A DNA stretch of 64,000 nt from Arthrobacter_E sp044748305. Lineage in GTDB: Bacteria > Actinomycetota > Actinomycetes > Actinomycetales > Micrococcaceae. Location: assembly GCF_044748305.1 (NCBI RefSeq), contig NZ_JBIVFT010000001.1, positions 248,001-312,000 of the forward strand, in the 5' to 3' direction. Shown piece by piece: positions 50,958 through 60,424 of the stretch; positions within the stretch are counted from its first letter, which is position 1, and each line of letters begins with the position of its first letter. The notes under the pieces are model-generated. The model had not been told where the DNA came from and ran no database searches. It was given only the letters and a program-made list of their open reading frames with translations. The translations under genes were made by a program, and so were the position numbers.

Positions 50958-51182
50958 TCAGTCCTGGGTGTTCGGCTGTGCGGCGCGGAGCCGTTCGCGT
51001 GCACCCTCCAGCCATTCCTCGCAGCGCGCGGCGAGCGCCTCTCCGCGTTCCCAGAGGGACAGAGATTCTTCGAGAGTTCCTCCGCCGGCTTCCAGGCGCT
51101 GGACGACGCCGAGGAGCTCTTCCCGGGCCTCTTCGTAGCTCAGCGTGCTCACCTCGGGCCGGCCGGTCTGTGCAGACGTCAT
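50958..51182 (-). CDS. xseB: Exodeoxyribonuclease VII small subunit
   Basis: This 74-residue helical protein has the XseB pattern SYEEAREELLGVVQRLEAGG, with the following LEESLSLWERGEALAARCEEWL. It binds XseA and is needed for exonuclease VII, which degrades single-stranded DNA. The start ATG overlaps the xseA stop as ATGA. Confidence 0.95.
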   Translation of the reverse strand: MTSAQTGRPEVSTLSYEEAREELLGVVQRLEAGGGTLEESLSLWERGEALAARCEEWLEGARERLRAAQPNTQD

Positions 51183-52555
51183 GCGTCGTTCCTCTCCTCA
51201 GTGGTGGTCTCGATCGTGGCTGCGGCCTTGTTCCGGGGTTTCGCGGCCCGGCTCGGCGATGACTTCGTGGTGGCGCGCGGCGCGGCTGCCCCTGCCGCGG
51301 TGGACGGGACGGACCGTGCCGCGAAGCGGCCGCCCGCCACACGCACCAGGAGGGCGTGGCTGCCCTCCACCTGTGCCGGATCACGGACGATGCTTCCAGT
51401 CTCTGGACCGTCATCCAGATGCACGACGGCATAGCCGCGGTCCAGGGTCTTCTGAGGGGACAGCGCGAGCAGCTGTGCCCGCAAATGGGTGATCCGGTCC
51501 TGAGCCCGTGTGAGGGCGGTGCTCAGCGTCGTCGTCGCCGTCTGCCGCAGCCGTGTCAGTTCCTCCGCCCGGGAGTCCACCATGACCAATGGCTGGGCCA
51601 TCACGGGACGGGAACGCAGATGTTCCAGACGCTCCGCCTCACGTTCCACTCGCTGAGTGATGATGCGGCGCATCTGCTCCCGGGCGTAGGCCAGTCCGGA
51701 AAGCTCCTCGGCGACGTCGGGGACGATACGTTTGGCGGCGTCGGTGGGAGTGGATGCGCGCAGATCGGCGACGTAGTCGAGCAGTGGCCGGTCGGCTTCG
51801 TGCCCGATGGCGCTGACCACAGGAGTCGTGGCAGCAGCGACGGCCCGGATCAGTTCCTCGTTGCTGAACGGCAGAAGATCTTCCAGGGATCCGCCGCCTC
51901 GGGCGATGACGATCACGTCCACGTCCGGGTTCGCATCGAGCTCGGCCAGAGCCGACATCACCTGCCCCACGGCGGTGACACCCTGGACGGCGACCTCGCG
52001 GATCTCGAACTCCACGGCAGGCCAGCGGAGCGCCGCATTGCGCAGGACGTCCTTCTTGGCGTCGGAGTCCCGCCCGGTGATCAGCCCGATGCGGTGAGGG
52101 AGGTAGGGGAGGGGAAGTTTGAGCTCTTCGTCGAAGAGGCCTTCGGAAGCCAGCGCCTGGCGGAGCCGCTCGATGCGTGCGAGGAGGTCGCCCAGGCCGA
52201 CCGGGCGGATGTCCTTGACGGACATGTTCATCCGCCCTGTCTTCAGCCAGAATTCGGGCTTGAGCAGTGCGACCACCCGTGAGCCACGTTCCAGCGGTGA
52301 CGCGATGCGGTCCAGATTCGTGGCCCAGATGGAGGCCGGGAGCGAGATCTCGGCGTCGACGTCCCGGAGTGTGAGATAGGACGCCTTGCCCCGGTGATTG
52401 AGCTCGATCACCTGACCCTCGACCCAGCAGCTGGGCGTCCTGTCGATATGGGCTTTCAGTTTCTCGGAGAGCAGCCGCAGGGGCCAAGGATTGTCCGGAG
52501 AGGTCTCGCCCGCCGTGGCGGGCAGGACCGTCGGCCTGTCCTGCTCATCGCTCAT
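51179..52555 (-). CDS. xseA: Exodeoxyribonuclease VII large subunit
   Basis: This 458-residue protein has the N-terminal OB-fold (VEGQVIELNHRGKASYLTLRDVDAE), the catalytic core with IGLITGRDSDAKKDVL, VIARGGGSLEDLLPFSNEEL and SAIGHEADRPLLDYVADLRASTPT, and a long helical region before the C-terminal DRGYAVVHLDDG. A Lys/Ala-rich tail follows. ATG 52555 is chosen; open sequence upstream shows no family similarity. It forms an operon with xseB. Confidence 0.95.
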   Translation of the reverse strand: MSDEQDRPTVLPATAGETSPDNPWPLRLLSEKLKAHIDRTPSCWVEGQVIELNHRGKASYLTLRDVDAEISLPASIWATNLDRIASPLERGSRVVALLKPEFWLKTGRMNMSVKDIRPVGLGDLLARIERLRQALASEGLFDEELKLPLPYLPHRIGLITGRDSDAKKDVLRNAALRWPAVEFEIREVAVQGVTAVGQVMSALAELDANPDVDVIVIARGGGSLEDLLPFSNEELIRAVAAATTPVVSAIGHEADRPLLDYVADLRASTPTDAAKRIVPDVAEELSGLAYAREQMRRIITQRVEREAERLEHLRSRPVMAQPLVMVDSRAEELTRLRQTATTTLSTALTRAQDRITHLRAQLLALSPQKTLDRGYAVVHLDDGPETGSIVRDPAQVEGSHALLVRVAGGRFAARSVPSTAAGAAAPRATTKSSPSRAAKPRNKAAATIETTTEERNDA

Positions 52556-52739
52556 GATTCGATTCCTCACTCTGTCCACCGTTGACTTCACCCTACCGAG
52601 CGGAACCGACATTTTTCCCGCCCGAACCTCCGTCGTCGCGTGCGGGCTCCGGCTGTCGCGGCAATTAGACTGGCTCCAGGCGCGGGTCCGGGGGCGGACC
52701 AGCCGCGATTTCCGCCAGACGTGCAAGAGAAAGGTCCCG

Positions 52740-53636
52740 GTGCGTACCACCATCGCCGTCCTCGCGGCCATCCTGTCCTTCATTCTGACTCTGATCGCAG
52801 GCCCCGTGGTGTGGTTGGAACGGAACGTGGTGGACCGGGCCGGTTTCGTCCAGACGCTGAGTCCCCTTGGGCAGGACGAGTCCTTCAAACAGGACCTGGC
52901 CTCGGCGATCGGACGACGGGTCGCGACGGAGATCACCGTGCCGGAGAGCCTTCAGCCGCTCATCACCCGCACGGTGACTGCGGCGGCCAACGGCATGTTC
53001 GAACTGCCCGGATATCCGGCCGCCTGGAACGAGACCCTGGACCGGAGCCATGAGCTCAGCATCGGCGACGGTGCGAAGAACTCCACGAGCGCCTTCACCC
53101 TGGATGTCGCTCCGTTGGTGGACCTCGTGGCGCAGGAGGCGAGCAAGAATCTCCCGGTGAAGGTCTCGGGGCCGAAGGTCGCGGTCATCAGCCTGGGCAA
53201 TCTCAGTCAGCGTCAGATGATCGATCCGGTCCTGCAGATGGCTCCGTACGGGATTCCGCTCGCGGCCGGGGCCGGGATCGCCTTCCTCCTCGCGCTGGTC
53301 AGCGCACGACGGCGAGGCGCCTTCCTCATGGTGATGGGAATCGGCGCGGTGATCATCGCGGCGTTGTGGAAGGTCGCGAGTCTGATCGGTGTCGGCATCC
53401 TCGGACAGCGCCTCAACGGTGAGCTGGAAGGCCTGGTCGTCGCGCGGATGGGTGAGGTCATCAACTCGCATGTCGATCAGGCGTTCTGGGTCATGCTGCC
53501 GGCAGGGCTGGTCCTGCTTGTGTTCGGCGTGGTCCTCGAATCGATGCGTCGGCGCCGGGAGATCCGCGCGGCCGACGGCGCACGCCCGGAACCTGAGGAA
53601 TGGCGCGACGGCGATGGCATGGTTCCCGGTCTCTGA
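52740..53636 (+). CDS. Hypothetical two-segment membrane protein
   Basis: This 298-residue protein has one N-terminal hydrophobic segment (TIAVLAAILSFILTLIAGPVVW), an extracytoplasmic domain of about 150 residues, and a C-terminal set of two to three hydrophobic segments (about 180-265). The external region (VPESLQPLITRTVTAAANG, DVAPLVDLVAQEASKNLP) resembles actinobacterial integral membrane proteins of unknown role. GTG 52740 follows AGAAAGG by 6 bases. A TAGACT at 52664 could be a -10. Confidence 0.65.
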   Translation: MRTTIAVLAAILSFILTLIAGPVVWLERNVVDRAGFVQTLSPLGQDESFKQDLASAIGRRVATEITVPESLQPLITRTVTAAANGMFELPGYPAAWNETLDRSHELSIGDGAKNSTSAFTLDVAPLVDLVAQEASKNLPVKVSGPKVAVISLGNLSQRQMIDPVLQMAPYGIPLAAGAGIAFLLALVSARRRGAFLMVMGIGAVIIAALWKVASLIGVGILGQRLNGELEGLVVARMGEVINSHVDQAFWVMLPAGLVLLVFGVVLESMRRRREIRAADGARPEPEEWRDGDGMVPGL

Positions 53637-53662
53637 TTCACGCCCGACGGTGGTGGTCCGGG

Positions 53663-54250
53663 TCAGCGCTCTCCGCCGCCGGGCGTTGAGGCCCAGCCGT
53701 CCGCTGACGGTGTGATCTCCCGGGCGGTGTCCAGGAGGAAGCGGGTGACGGTCTCGCGTTCCGCGCTGCTGAGCTGGGCCGCGACCCCGAAACGCCGGGC
53801 CTGCTGACGGCCCACCGTGCTCATGGCCGCGGTGCGGGTGTCCGGTGTGACGGTGATGGCGAGGGCGCGGCGATCCTGAGGATGCTGTCCGCGAACCACG
53901 TGCCCTCCGCGTTCCAACCGGTCCAGGAGCTTGGTGGTGGCGGCGCTGGAGATGCCGAGATGCGCCGCGATGGCCCCCGGAGTGGCGACGCGTCCCTGGT
54001 TCTCGGCACCGATCAGATAGTGCAGCGCCCGCATGTCCGATTCGTTCAGTTTCATGTAGCTCCTGGAAGCGTCGGAGAGGAGCCGCTCCGCGTTCCGGAG
54101 CGAGGCCATCGCATCCATCAGGGCGTTGATCTGGGCAAGGTCCTGTCCTGTCAGGCCGTGGGTGTCCACCAGTTCGCGCCGTGGATCACTGACGTCCACG
54201 TGGTACAGCGAGCCTGAGACTCCTGATTCCTCTGCTGAACTCTCTGACAT
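53663..54250 (-). CDS. MarR-family regulator, divergent from MMPL transporter
   Basis: This 195-residue regulator has an extended N-terminus and a MarR domain: ESDMRALHYLIGAENQGRVATPGAIAAHLG and GISSAATTKLLDRLERGGHVVR, then HPQDRRALAITVTPD as wing. Minus-strand TATTCT (54262-54257) lies 6 nt before the ATG, a leaderless arrangement. A perfect dyad directly upstream of the divergent MMPL gene is its likely operator. Confidence 0.9.
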   Translation of the reverse strand: MSESSAEESGVSGSLYHVDVSDPRRELVDTHGLTGQDLAQINALMDAMASLRNAERLLSDASRSYMKLNESDMRALHYLIGAENQGRVATPGAIAAHLGISSAATTKLLDRLERGGHVVRGQHPQDRRALAITVTPDTRTAAMSTVGRQQARRFGVAAQLSSAERETVTRFLLDTAREITPSADGWASTPGGGER

Positions 54251-54291
54251 GGAAATAGAATATCTCCAAGGCTTTATTTACGCTTAGTGTA

Positions 54292-54310
54292 TTGCTAACC
54301 TAGTTAGCAA
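54292..54310. promoter_or_regulatory. Candidate MarR operator in front of the MMPL gene
   Basis: TTGCTAAC-CTA-GTTAGCAA is a perfect 8-bp inverted repeat with a 3-base centre, immediately before the first in-frame ATG of the MMPL gene. A -10-like TAGTGT is at 54285-54290, so a bound protein would cover the transcription start. Confidence 0.75.
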
Positions 54311-54376
54311 ATGGCGAGACCGAGGCAGCCCGGCACTCAAGAGCGGGCTCCTCCGGCCGATTCCGAGGGGGAAGCG

Positions 54377-56563
54377 ATGAAGCAAGCCGTGGGTTCCCGT
54401 TCCGTTGCGAATGGCGAGGGTGGCAAAAAGGACGAGGGCCGGAGCCGACCGTGGTGGCGCGTCGTCCTTCCGGCCTTGTTGATCGTGGCCTGGCTTGCGG
54501 GTGGTTCCATCGGCGGGCCGTATTTCGGGAAGGTCGACGAGGTCTCCTCCAACGATCAGACGAGCTACCTGCCGTCTTCGGCGGAAGCCACCCAGGTCCA
54601 GAAACTCCTGCCTGGATTCAGCGAACCCGGGCGGATCCCCGCGATCGTGGTGTTCTCCTCGGCCGAGAAGCTGAACCCGGCGAAGGCGAAGCAGCTTTCG
54701 GACGGACTCGGTTCATTGAAGGGAAGGCCGGGTATCGTCGGCGAGATCTCCCCGGCGATCCCTTCGCAGGACGGCAAAGCGCTGCAGGCTTTCGTCTCCG
54801 TGGACTCGGCGTCCGACGTCGGCGTCGTCGTGGAGGGGATCCGCGCCGATCTCAGGGAGAAAGCCCCTGACGGCGTCTCCGTTCAGGTGACGGGCCCCGC
54901 GGGATTCACGGCCGACCTCTTGGAGGGGTTCACCGGTATAGACGGGCTGTTGCTCGGCGTCTCCCTGCTGGTTGTCCTGGTGATCCTGGTGATCGTCTAC
55001 CGTTCCTTCCTTCTTCCGCTCGCCGTTCTGGCCAGTAGTCTTTTCGCCCTCTGCGTGGCCCTTTTGAGTGTCTGGTGGCTGGCGAAGGCGGGCGTTCTGC
55101 TGCTGAGCGGCCAGACGCAGGGCATCCTGTTCATCCTCGTGATCGGCGCCGCGACGGACTACTCACTGCTGTACGTTTCGCGGTACCGCGACGAACTCGG
55201 ACACGGTGCGGACCGCTGGGCGGCGAGTCTGACCGCCTTGAAACGGTCTGTGGAACCCATCGTCGCGTCGGGTGGAACGGTCATCGCGGGCCTGTTGTGC
55301 CTCCTGCTGAGCGATCTGAAATCCAATAGCGCACTCGGCCCGGTCGCGGCGATCGGGATCGTCTTCGCGATGCTCTCCGCCCTGACATTCCTCCCGGCGT
55401 TGCTCTACGTGATGGGCAAAGCAGCCTTCTGGCCGCGTCGCCCACGCCCGGCCGTGACTGCCGGCGAGGAAGCCTCCGGGACGCAACGACGCAACGTCTG
55501 GGACCGGCTCGCCGGGACCATCCGCCGTCGTCCGCGAGCGATCTGGGTGAGCACAGCCCTGGTGCTGATGGCAGCGTGCCTCGGAGTCTCAGGCCTACAG
55601 GCGTCGGGCGTGCCGCAATCCGATCTCGTGCTGGGACACTCCGAGGCGCGCGATGGGCAGCGCGTGCTGGGCGAGCACTTCCCGGGCGGTTCGGGGAGTC
55701 CTGCTTTGGTGATGGTCCCCGAAGCCCGGTGGAAGGATGCTGCGGGCCTGGTCGCCAAGCAGGACGGTGTCCAGTCCGTGAGCGTCAGCTCGAAGACCGC
55801 AGCCGGTGGATCGCTTCCGTGGGCGGCCTTCGGGAGTGCTCCGGCGGGCGGTCCCGCGCCCACGGTCGATGACGGCAGGGTGCTGCTGCAGGCCACGCTC
55901 CGTGACGCGGCCGACTCCGCGGACGCGGAACGCACCGTGATCTCCTTGCGGAGCTCGCTGAGCAGGGAGGTTCCCGGCAGTCTGGTCGGTGGGGTGACGG
56001 CTACGGCTCTCGATACGAACACCGCATCGGTTCACGACCGGAATCTCATCATCCCGGTGGTTCTCGCCGTGATCTTCGTGATCCTGGGTCTGCTGCTGCG
56101 TTCGATCATGGCTCCGGTGATCCTCATCGCGACCACGGTCCTGTCCTTCGGTGCGTCCTTGGGCGTGGCGGCGCTGGTATTCAACGGGGTCCTGCACTTC
56201 CCCGGGGCGGATCCGGCGGTGCCCCTGTACGGCTTCGTCTTCCTGGTCGCCCTCGGTATCGACTACAACATCTTCCTCATGAGCAGGGTCCGTGAGGAGG
56301 TGAAGCGTCACGGTGCCCGGGAGGGCCTGCTGCGCGGCCTCCGCGTGACCGGAGGCGTCATCACCTCCGCGGGCCTGGTTCTCGCCGCCACCTTCGCTGC
56401 TCTGGGCGTGATCCCGATCCTGTTCCTCGCCCAGATCGCCTTCATCGTCTCCTTCGGCGTCCTGCTGGACACCTTCGTGGTGCGTTCCCTTCTGGTTCCG
56501 GCGCTCGCCTACGATCTGGGCCGCAAGACCTGGTGGCCCTCGCGGCTATCGCGGGGTCAGTAG
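54377..56563 (+). CDS. MMPL/RND-family transporter
   Basis: This ~728-residue protein has two copies of an RND-like unit: an N-terminal helix (VVLPALLIVAWLAGGSIGG), an extracytoplasmic domain, then a bundle of helices around 200-350, repeated at about 385-700. Motifs include GIDGLLLGVSLLVVLVILVIVYRS, IGAATDYSLLYVSRYRDEL, and VALGIDYNIFLMSRVREEV with the conserved D-Y pairs used for proton relay. MMPL proteins export lipids or drugs. ATG 54377 is chosen for its GAGGGGG ribosome site; ATG 54311 is an alternative right after the operator. Confidence 0.9.
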   Translation: MKQAVGSRSVANGEGGKKDEGRSRPWWRVVLPALLIVAWLAGGSIGGPYFGKVDEVSSNDQTSYLPSSAEATQVQKLLPGFSEPGRIPAIVVFSSAEKLNPAKAKQLSDGLGSLKGRPGIVGEISPAIPSQDGKALQAFVSVDSASDVGVVVEGIRADLREKAPDGVSVQVTGPAGFTADLLEGFTGIDGLLLGVSLLVVLVILVIVYRSFLLPLAVLASSLFALCVALLSVWWLAKAGVLLLSGQTQGILFILVIGAATDYSLLYVSRYRDELGHGADRWAASLTALKRSVEPIVASGGTVIAGLLCLLLSDLKSNSALGPVAAIGIVFAMLSALTFLPALLYVMGKAAFWPRRPRPAVTAGEEASGTQRRNVWDRLAGTIRRRPRAIWVSTALVLMAACLGVSGLQASGVPQSDLVLGHSEARDGQRVLGEHFPGGSGSPALVMVPEARWKDAAGLVAKQDGVQSVSVSSKTAAGGSLPWAAFGSAPAGGPAPTVDDGRVLLQATLRDAADSADAERTVISLRSSLSREVPGSLVGGVTATALDTNTASVHDRNLIIPVVLAVIFVILGLLLRSIMAPVILIATTVLSFGASLGVAALVFNGVLHFPGADPAVPLYGFVFLVALGIDYNIFLMSRVREEVKRHGAREGLLRGLRVTGGVITSAGLVLAATFAALGVIPILFLAQIAFIVSFGVLLDTFVVRSLLVPALAYDLGRKTWWPSRLSRGQ

Positions 56564-56572
56564 AATGGGTGC

Positions 56573-57658
56573 ATGACGTCGGCAGCAGTCTCCGTGCCCA
56601 TGCCCTCCATTCCTCGTAAGCGGCGCAGCCGTCACGAGGTGGAAGCGGCCGCCCCTGTGGTGACCCCCAAGAAGGTTCTTCTGGCTGCCCCCCGAGGCTA
56701 TTGCGCCGGCGTCGACCGCGCCGTGATCGCGGTCGAGAAGGCCTTGGAGCACTACGGGCCTCCCGTGTATGTGCGCAAGCAGATCGTCCACAACGTCCAC
56801 GTGGTGAGTTCACTGGAGGCCAAGGGTGCGATCTTCGTCGAGGAGAACGACGAGGTGCCGGAAGGCGCGCTGGTGATCTTCTCAGCCCATGGCGTTTCCC
56901 CGGCGGTCGTGCAGTCCGCGGAGGACCGCGGCTTGCGGACCATTGATGCGACCTGCCCGCTGGTGACCAAGGTGCATCGTGAGGCCGTCCGCTTCGCCAA
57001 GGACGACTACGACATCCTGCTCATCGGCCACGAGGGCCATGAGGAGGTCGAAGGCACCTCCGGGGAAGCTCCCGAGCACATCCAGATCGTCAACGGTCCC
57101 CACGAGGTGGATCAGGTGATGGTGCGTGATCCGGACAAGGTCATCTGGCTCTCGCAGACCACTTTGAGTGTGGACGAGACCATGGAGACGGTGCGGCGTC
57201 TCCGGGAGAAGTTCCCGACGCTGCAGGATCCGCCCAGCGATGACATCTGCTACGCCACCACCAATCGGCAGGTTGCGATCAAGAAGATCGCCCCTCAGGC
57301 GGATCTGGTGATCGTGGTGGGCTCTGCGAACTCGTCCAACTCGGTCCGTCTGGTCGAGGTGGCGCTGGAATACGGCGCCAAGCGTTCGGAGCGGGTGGAC
57401 TACGCGAACCAGGTGGATGAAGCCTGGTTCGAGGGCATCGCCACGGTCGGCGTGACCTCGGGTGCGTCTGTGCCGGAGGTATTGGTGCAGGACGTGCTGC
57501 GCCTGCTGGCTGACTACGGATACGCCGACGTCGAGGAAGTGGTCACGGCGGAGGAGGACCTGCTGTTCTCGCTGCCGAAGGAACTCCGTGCCACATTGAA
57601 GAAGGCCGGCGATTCCAGCCGCGCGCTCGGTGGGCGTGGCAGCCGTCCCACGAACTGA
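56573..57658 (+). CDS. ispH: 4-hydroxy-3-methylbut-2-enyl diphosphate reductase
   Basis: This 361-residue iron-sulfur enzyme makes IPP and DMAPP, the last step of the MEP pathway. The three cluster cysteines are Cys44 (PRGYCAGVDRAV), Cys128 (IDATCPLVTKVH) and Cys226 (DDICYATTNRQ). FSAHGVSP, IGHEGHEEVEGT and SANSSNSVRLVEVA are family blocks. TAGAAT (56561-56566) lies exactly 6 nt before the ATG, with no ribosome site, a clean leaderless case. Confidence 0.97.
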   Translation: MTSAAVSVPMPSIPRKRRSRHEVEAAAPVVTPKKVLLAAPRGYCAGVDRAVIAVEKALEHYGPPVYVRKQIVHNVHVVSSLEAKGAIFVEENDEVPEGALVIFSAHGVSPAVVQSAEDRGLRTIDATCPLVTKVHREAVRFAKDDYDILLIGHEGHEEVEGTSGEAPEHIQIVNGPHEVDQVMVRDPDKVIWLSQTTLSVDETMETVRRLREKFPTLQDPPSDDICYATTNRQVAIKKIAPQADLVIVVGSANSSNSVRLVEVALEYGAKRSERVDYANQVDEAWFEGIATVGVTSGASVPEVLVQDVLRLLADYGYADVEEVVTAEEDLLFSLPKELRATLKKAGDSSRALGGRGSRPTN

Positions 57659-57699
57659 ATCCCGGATCGGGGCCGGCATCTGCTGTTAGCCTGTTCGAC

Positions 57700-58560
57700 G
57701 TGATGCGACGATTCAGGCAGGTTGATGTTTTCGGAACGTCCGCGCTGGGCGGCAACCCGGTGGCGGTGGTGCTCGACGCCGAAGGGCTGAGTACCGAGGA
57801 CATGGTGCGGTTCACGGCGTGGACGAATCTTTCCGAATGCACCTTTGTGTTGCCTCCCGAGGACCCGGCTGCTGACTACCGGGTGCGGATTTTCGCGCCG
57901 GGCACCGAGCTGCCGTTCGCCGGGCATCCGACTCTGGGCACAGCGCGAGCCTGGCGTGATGCCGGGGGAGTCCCGAAGTCCGACGGCGTGATCGTGCAGG
58001 AGTGCGGCACAGGTCTGGTGCCGATCCGTGAGGACGGCGAGTTCCTGGCTTTCGCGGCTCCCGGCCTTTTGCGGGAGGGGCCGGTGGAGGCCGGCTATCT
58101 GAAGGACGTCACAGAGATCCTGGGCATCGGAACCGAAGACGTGCTGGACGCGCGCTGGATCGACAACGGCCCGGGCTGGGTCGGGGTCCTTCTCGCAGAT
58201 GATCGGGCGGTGCTTGAGCTGACCCCGGATGCGAGCCGTCATCCCGGCCGCTGGGACATCGGCGTGCTCGGTGCGTGCTCTGAGGGTTCCGAGGATGCTT
58301 TCGAAGTCCGTGGTTTCTTCTCGGACGGAATCGGTCCGCTTGTCGAGGATCCCGTGACGGGCAGCCTGAACGCGTCGGCCGCGCAGTGGATGATCGATAC
58401 CGGAAGGGCGGTGCTGCCGTTCAGCAACCGCCAAGGGACCGCGATGAGGCGTGACGGACGGATTCACCTCAGCGGCTCCGACGGCCGGCCGGATTCAGAC
58501 GAGACGCTCTGGGTGGGCGGTACGGCCACAGTGGTGTTCAGCGGCGAATTCCGTGACTGA
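57700..58560 (+). CDS. PhzF-family epimerase/isomerase
   Basis: This 286-residue protein has the PhzF/diaminopimelate-epimerase fold: RRFRQVDVFGTSALGGNPVAVV at the start with NLSECTFVLPP carrying the catalytic Glu, PGTELPFAGHPTLGTA and DPVTGSLNASAAQWM. These features are typical of PhzF-like isomerases of unknown substrate. TAGCCT is 7 nt before GTG 57700; ATG 57703 is the next codon. It overlaps the nitroreductase gene by 8 bases. Confidence 0.9.
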   Translation: MMRRFRQVDVFGTSALGGNPVAVVLDAEGLSTEDMVRFTAWTNLSECTFVLPPEDPAADYRVRIFAPGTELPFAGHPTLGTARAWRDAGGVPKSDGVIVQECGTGLVPIREDGEFLAFAAPGLLREGPVEAGYLKDVTEILGIGTEDVLDARWIDNGPGWVGVLLADDRAVLELTPDASRHPGRWDIGVLGACSEGSEDAFEVRGFFSDGIGPLVEDPVTGSLNASAAQWMIDTGRAVLPFSNRQGTAMRRDGRIHLSGSDGRPDSDETLWVGGTATVVFSGEFRD

Positions 58561-59119
58561 GGAGACCGGCGGCCCGGAACTTCACCCGGCACTCGCTCAG
58601 AGGTTCAGCCCGGTGGGGTTCGATCCGGAAGCGGCTGTCAGCCCGGCACAGCTGGACACTTTGCTGGAGGCTGCCCGGAGAGCACCGTCGGCTGGGAACT
58701 CGCAGCCGTGGAGATTCGTCGTGGGACTGCGCGGCGATGAGGTGTATTCGAGGATCATCCCCCACCTGGCGCGGAGCTCTTCGCGGTGGGCCGTCTCCGC
58801 GTCGCTCCTGGTGGTGAATCTGGCGCAGGTCCACCTGGAAGATATGCCGGGGTGGGAGTACTCCGAATTCGCCCGTTACGATCTCGGCCAGGCCGTGGCG
58901 CATATGACGGTTCAAGGACTTGCCCTCGGCCTCGATGCGCATCAGTTCCGAGCGTTCGACCGGGACGGGCTCGCCGCCGAGTTCGAGGTTCCGGCCCATT
59001 GGGAGGTCACGTCGATGACGGCCTTCGGCGTCGCGGCCCACGCCGCCGGTGAGGTGGCATCCGCCGGGACCAGTAGGGACAGGCTCAGCCTCGATGAGGT
59101 CACCTGGGCAAGGGCCTGA
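58553..59119 (+). CDS. Nitroreductase-family flavoprotein
   Basis: This 188-residue FMN-dependent reductase has LDTLLEAARRAPSAGNSQPWRFVV, with the FMN phosphate contacts R-PSAGNSQPW, and YDLGQAVAHMTVQGLALGLDAHQFRAFD as the central helix and its sequel. It is short but complete. The start GTG lies within the end of the PhzF gene, so it is coupled to it. Substrate unknown. Confidence 0.88.
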   Translation: MTEETGGPELHPALAQRFSPVGFDPEAAVSPAQLDTLLEAARRAPSAGNSQPWRFVVGLRGDEVYSRIIPHLARSSSRWAVSASLLVVNLAQVHLEDMPGWEYSEFARYDLGQAVAHMTVQGLALGLDAHQFRAFDRDGLAAEFEVPAHWEVTSMTAFGVAAHAAGEVASAGTSRDRLSLDEVTWARA

Positions 59120-59131
59120 CCATAGGACGGC

Positions 59132-60346
59132 TCAGGATGCCGTGCGTTCGTCTTCCAGCGGGGCGGCTTCATTCAGCAGTTCTACTGCCGTGAGGACACG
59201 GGGAGTCGAGTCGATGGCTCCCGGCGAGGACAGCTGTTCCGCGTCGCCCAGGTTCAGGGCGGTCATCTTCCGGGCAGTGGTGAGTACTCGAGTCTCCACG
59301 GCCCCCACGAAGCGGTTGTAGTTTTCGACACTGGACTTCAAGGAGGAGCCCATCTTGCTGATGTGCCCGCCCATGGTCCCGAGCCGTGAGTACAGTTCCT
59401 GGGAGAGGTCGTAGAGTTCCCGGGCGTTTTCGGTCAGGAGTTCCTGGCGCCAGGTCACGGCGACAGCCTTGAGCACGGCCATGAGCGTGGCCGGGGAGGC
59501 CAGCGCGACGTTCTTGGCGAATCCGTAGTCCAGCAGACCGGGGTCCGCTTCGAGGGCGGCCGCGAGGAAGGACTCGGCGGGAAGGAAACAGACCACGAGT
59601 TCGGGACTGGCCGGGACGGCGTCCCAGTACCGCTTGGCGGCCAGTGCGTCCACGTGGGACCTGACGGCCTTGGCATGGGCCTTCATGAGTTCGGCCCTCC
59701 GTTCGGGGTTTGGGGATTCCCCGGCCGACTGTGCTTCCAGGAAGGAGCTCAGAGGTACCTTCGAATCCACCACCAGATACTTGCCTTGAGGCAGCTGAAC
59801 CACGAGGTCCGGCCGGACCGAGGCTTCGCCGGAGACTGAGCTGAACTGTTCGTGGAAGTCCACATGGTCCAGCAGGCCCGCGGCCTCGACGACCCGGCGC
59901 AGCTGCACCTCACCCCAGCGGCCTCGGCTGGCGTTGTTCCGCAGCGCGGCCTCCAGGGAGCGAGTGCTCTCCAGAAGCGTGGCGTCGGTGGTGCTTGCGG
60001 CTTTCAGCTGCTCCGAGAGCTGACCGAACTGGAGCTGACGATCGCGCTCCAGCAGAGCCACCTGCTGCTGCACCGCGGCGAGACGTTCCGAGACCGGGGC
60101 CAGTGCGTGCAGCACGGTGTTCTCCTGCTCGTCGAAACTGCTCAGCGCGCGGTTCTGCCGCTCCAGCAGTTCGGCACGCGCCCTGGCATCAGCAAGCGAT
60201 TCCCGAGCAGCCCCCAATTGCTGTTCGGAATCCCGCAGCTGATTGCGCAAGAGCGGCGCGCCGTCGTCGTTCCTGGAACGTCCCCAGAGGAAACCGGCGA
60301 CGAGACCGAGGAGGAGAGCGAGCACCACGAGCAGGATGTTTTCCAT
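59132..60346 (-). CDS. rmuC: DNA recombination protein RmuC
   Basis: This 404-residue protein has an N-terminal membrane helix (ILLVVLALLLGLVAGFLWG), a coiled coil (about 30-130, with many QL and LR heptads) and the RmuC nuclease-like core: NNASRGRWGEVQLRRVVEAAGL, YLVVDSKVPLSSFLEA and FLPAESFLAAAL. RmuC limits inversions between short repeats. GTGAAG is 4 bases before ATG. It is convergent with the nitroreductase gene, 12 bases apart. Confidence 0.93.
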   Translation of the reverse strand: MENILLVVLALLLGLVAGFLWGRSRNDDGAPLLRNQLRDSEQQLGAARESLADARARAELLERQNRALSSFDEQENTVLHALAPVSERLAAVQQQVALLERDRQLQFGQLSEQLKAASTTDATLLESTRSLEAALRNNASRGRWGEVQLRRVVEAAGLLDHVDFHEQFSSVSGEASVRPDLVVQLPQGKYLVVDSKVPLSSFLEAQSAGESPNPERRAELMKAHAKAVRSHVDALAAKRYWDAVPASPELVVCFLPAESFLAAALEADPGLLDYGFAKNVALASPATLMAVLKAVAVTWRQELLTENARELYDLSQELYSRLGTMGGHISKMGSSLKSSVENYNRFVGAVETRVLTTARKMTALNLGDAEQLSSPGAIDSTPRVLTAVELLNEAAPLEDERTAS

Positions 60347-60424
60347 GGCTTCACTCTGTCACGGGGGACTGACAATAATTTGCGGGCAGGGGGCCGGTGG
60401 GCGTTCCCGGTATGATGAGTGACC

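Noticed and set aside
53641..53695. Possible hairpin between the membrane protein gene and the convergent marR gene
   Set aside because: The stem is short and mismatched with a loop of about 30 bases and partly lies in coding sequence.
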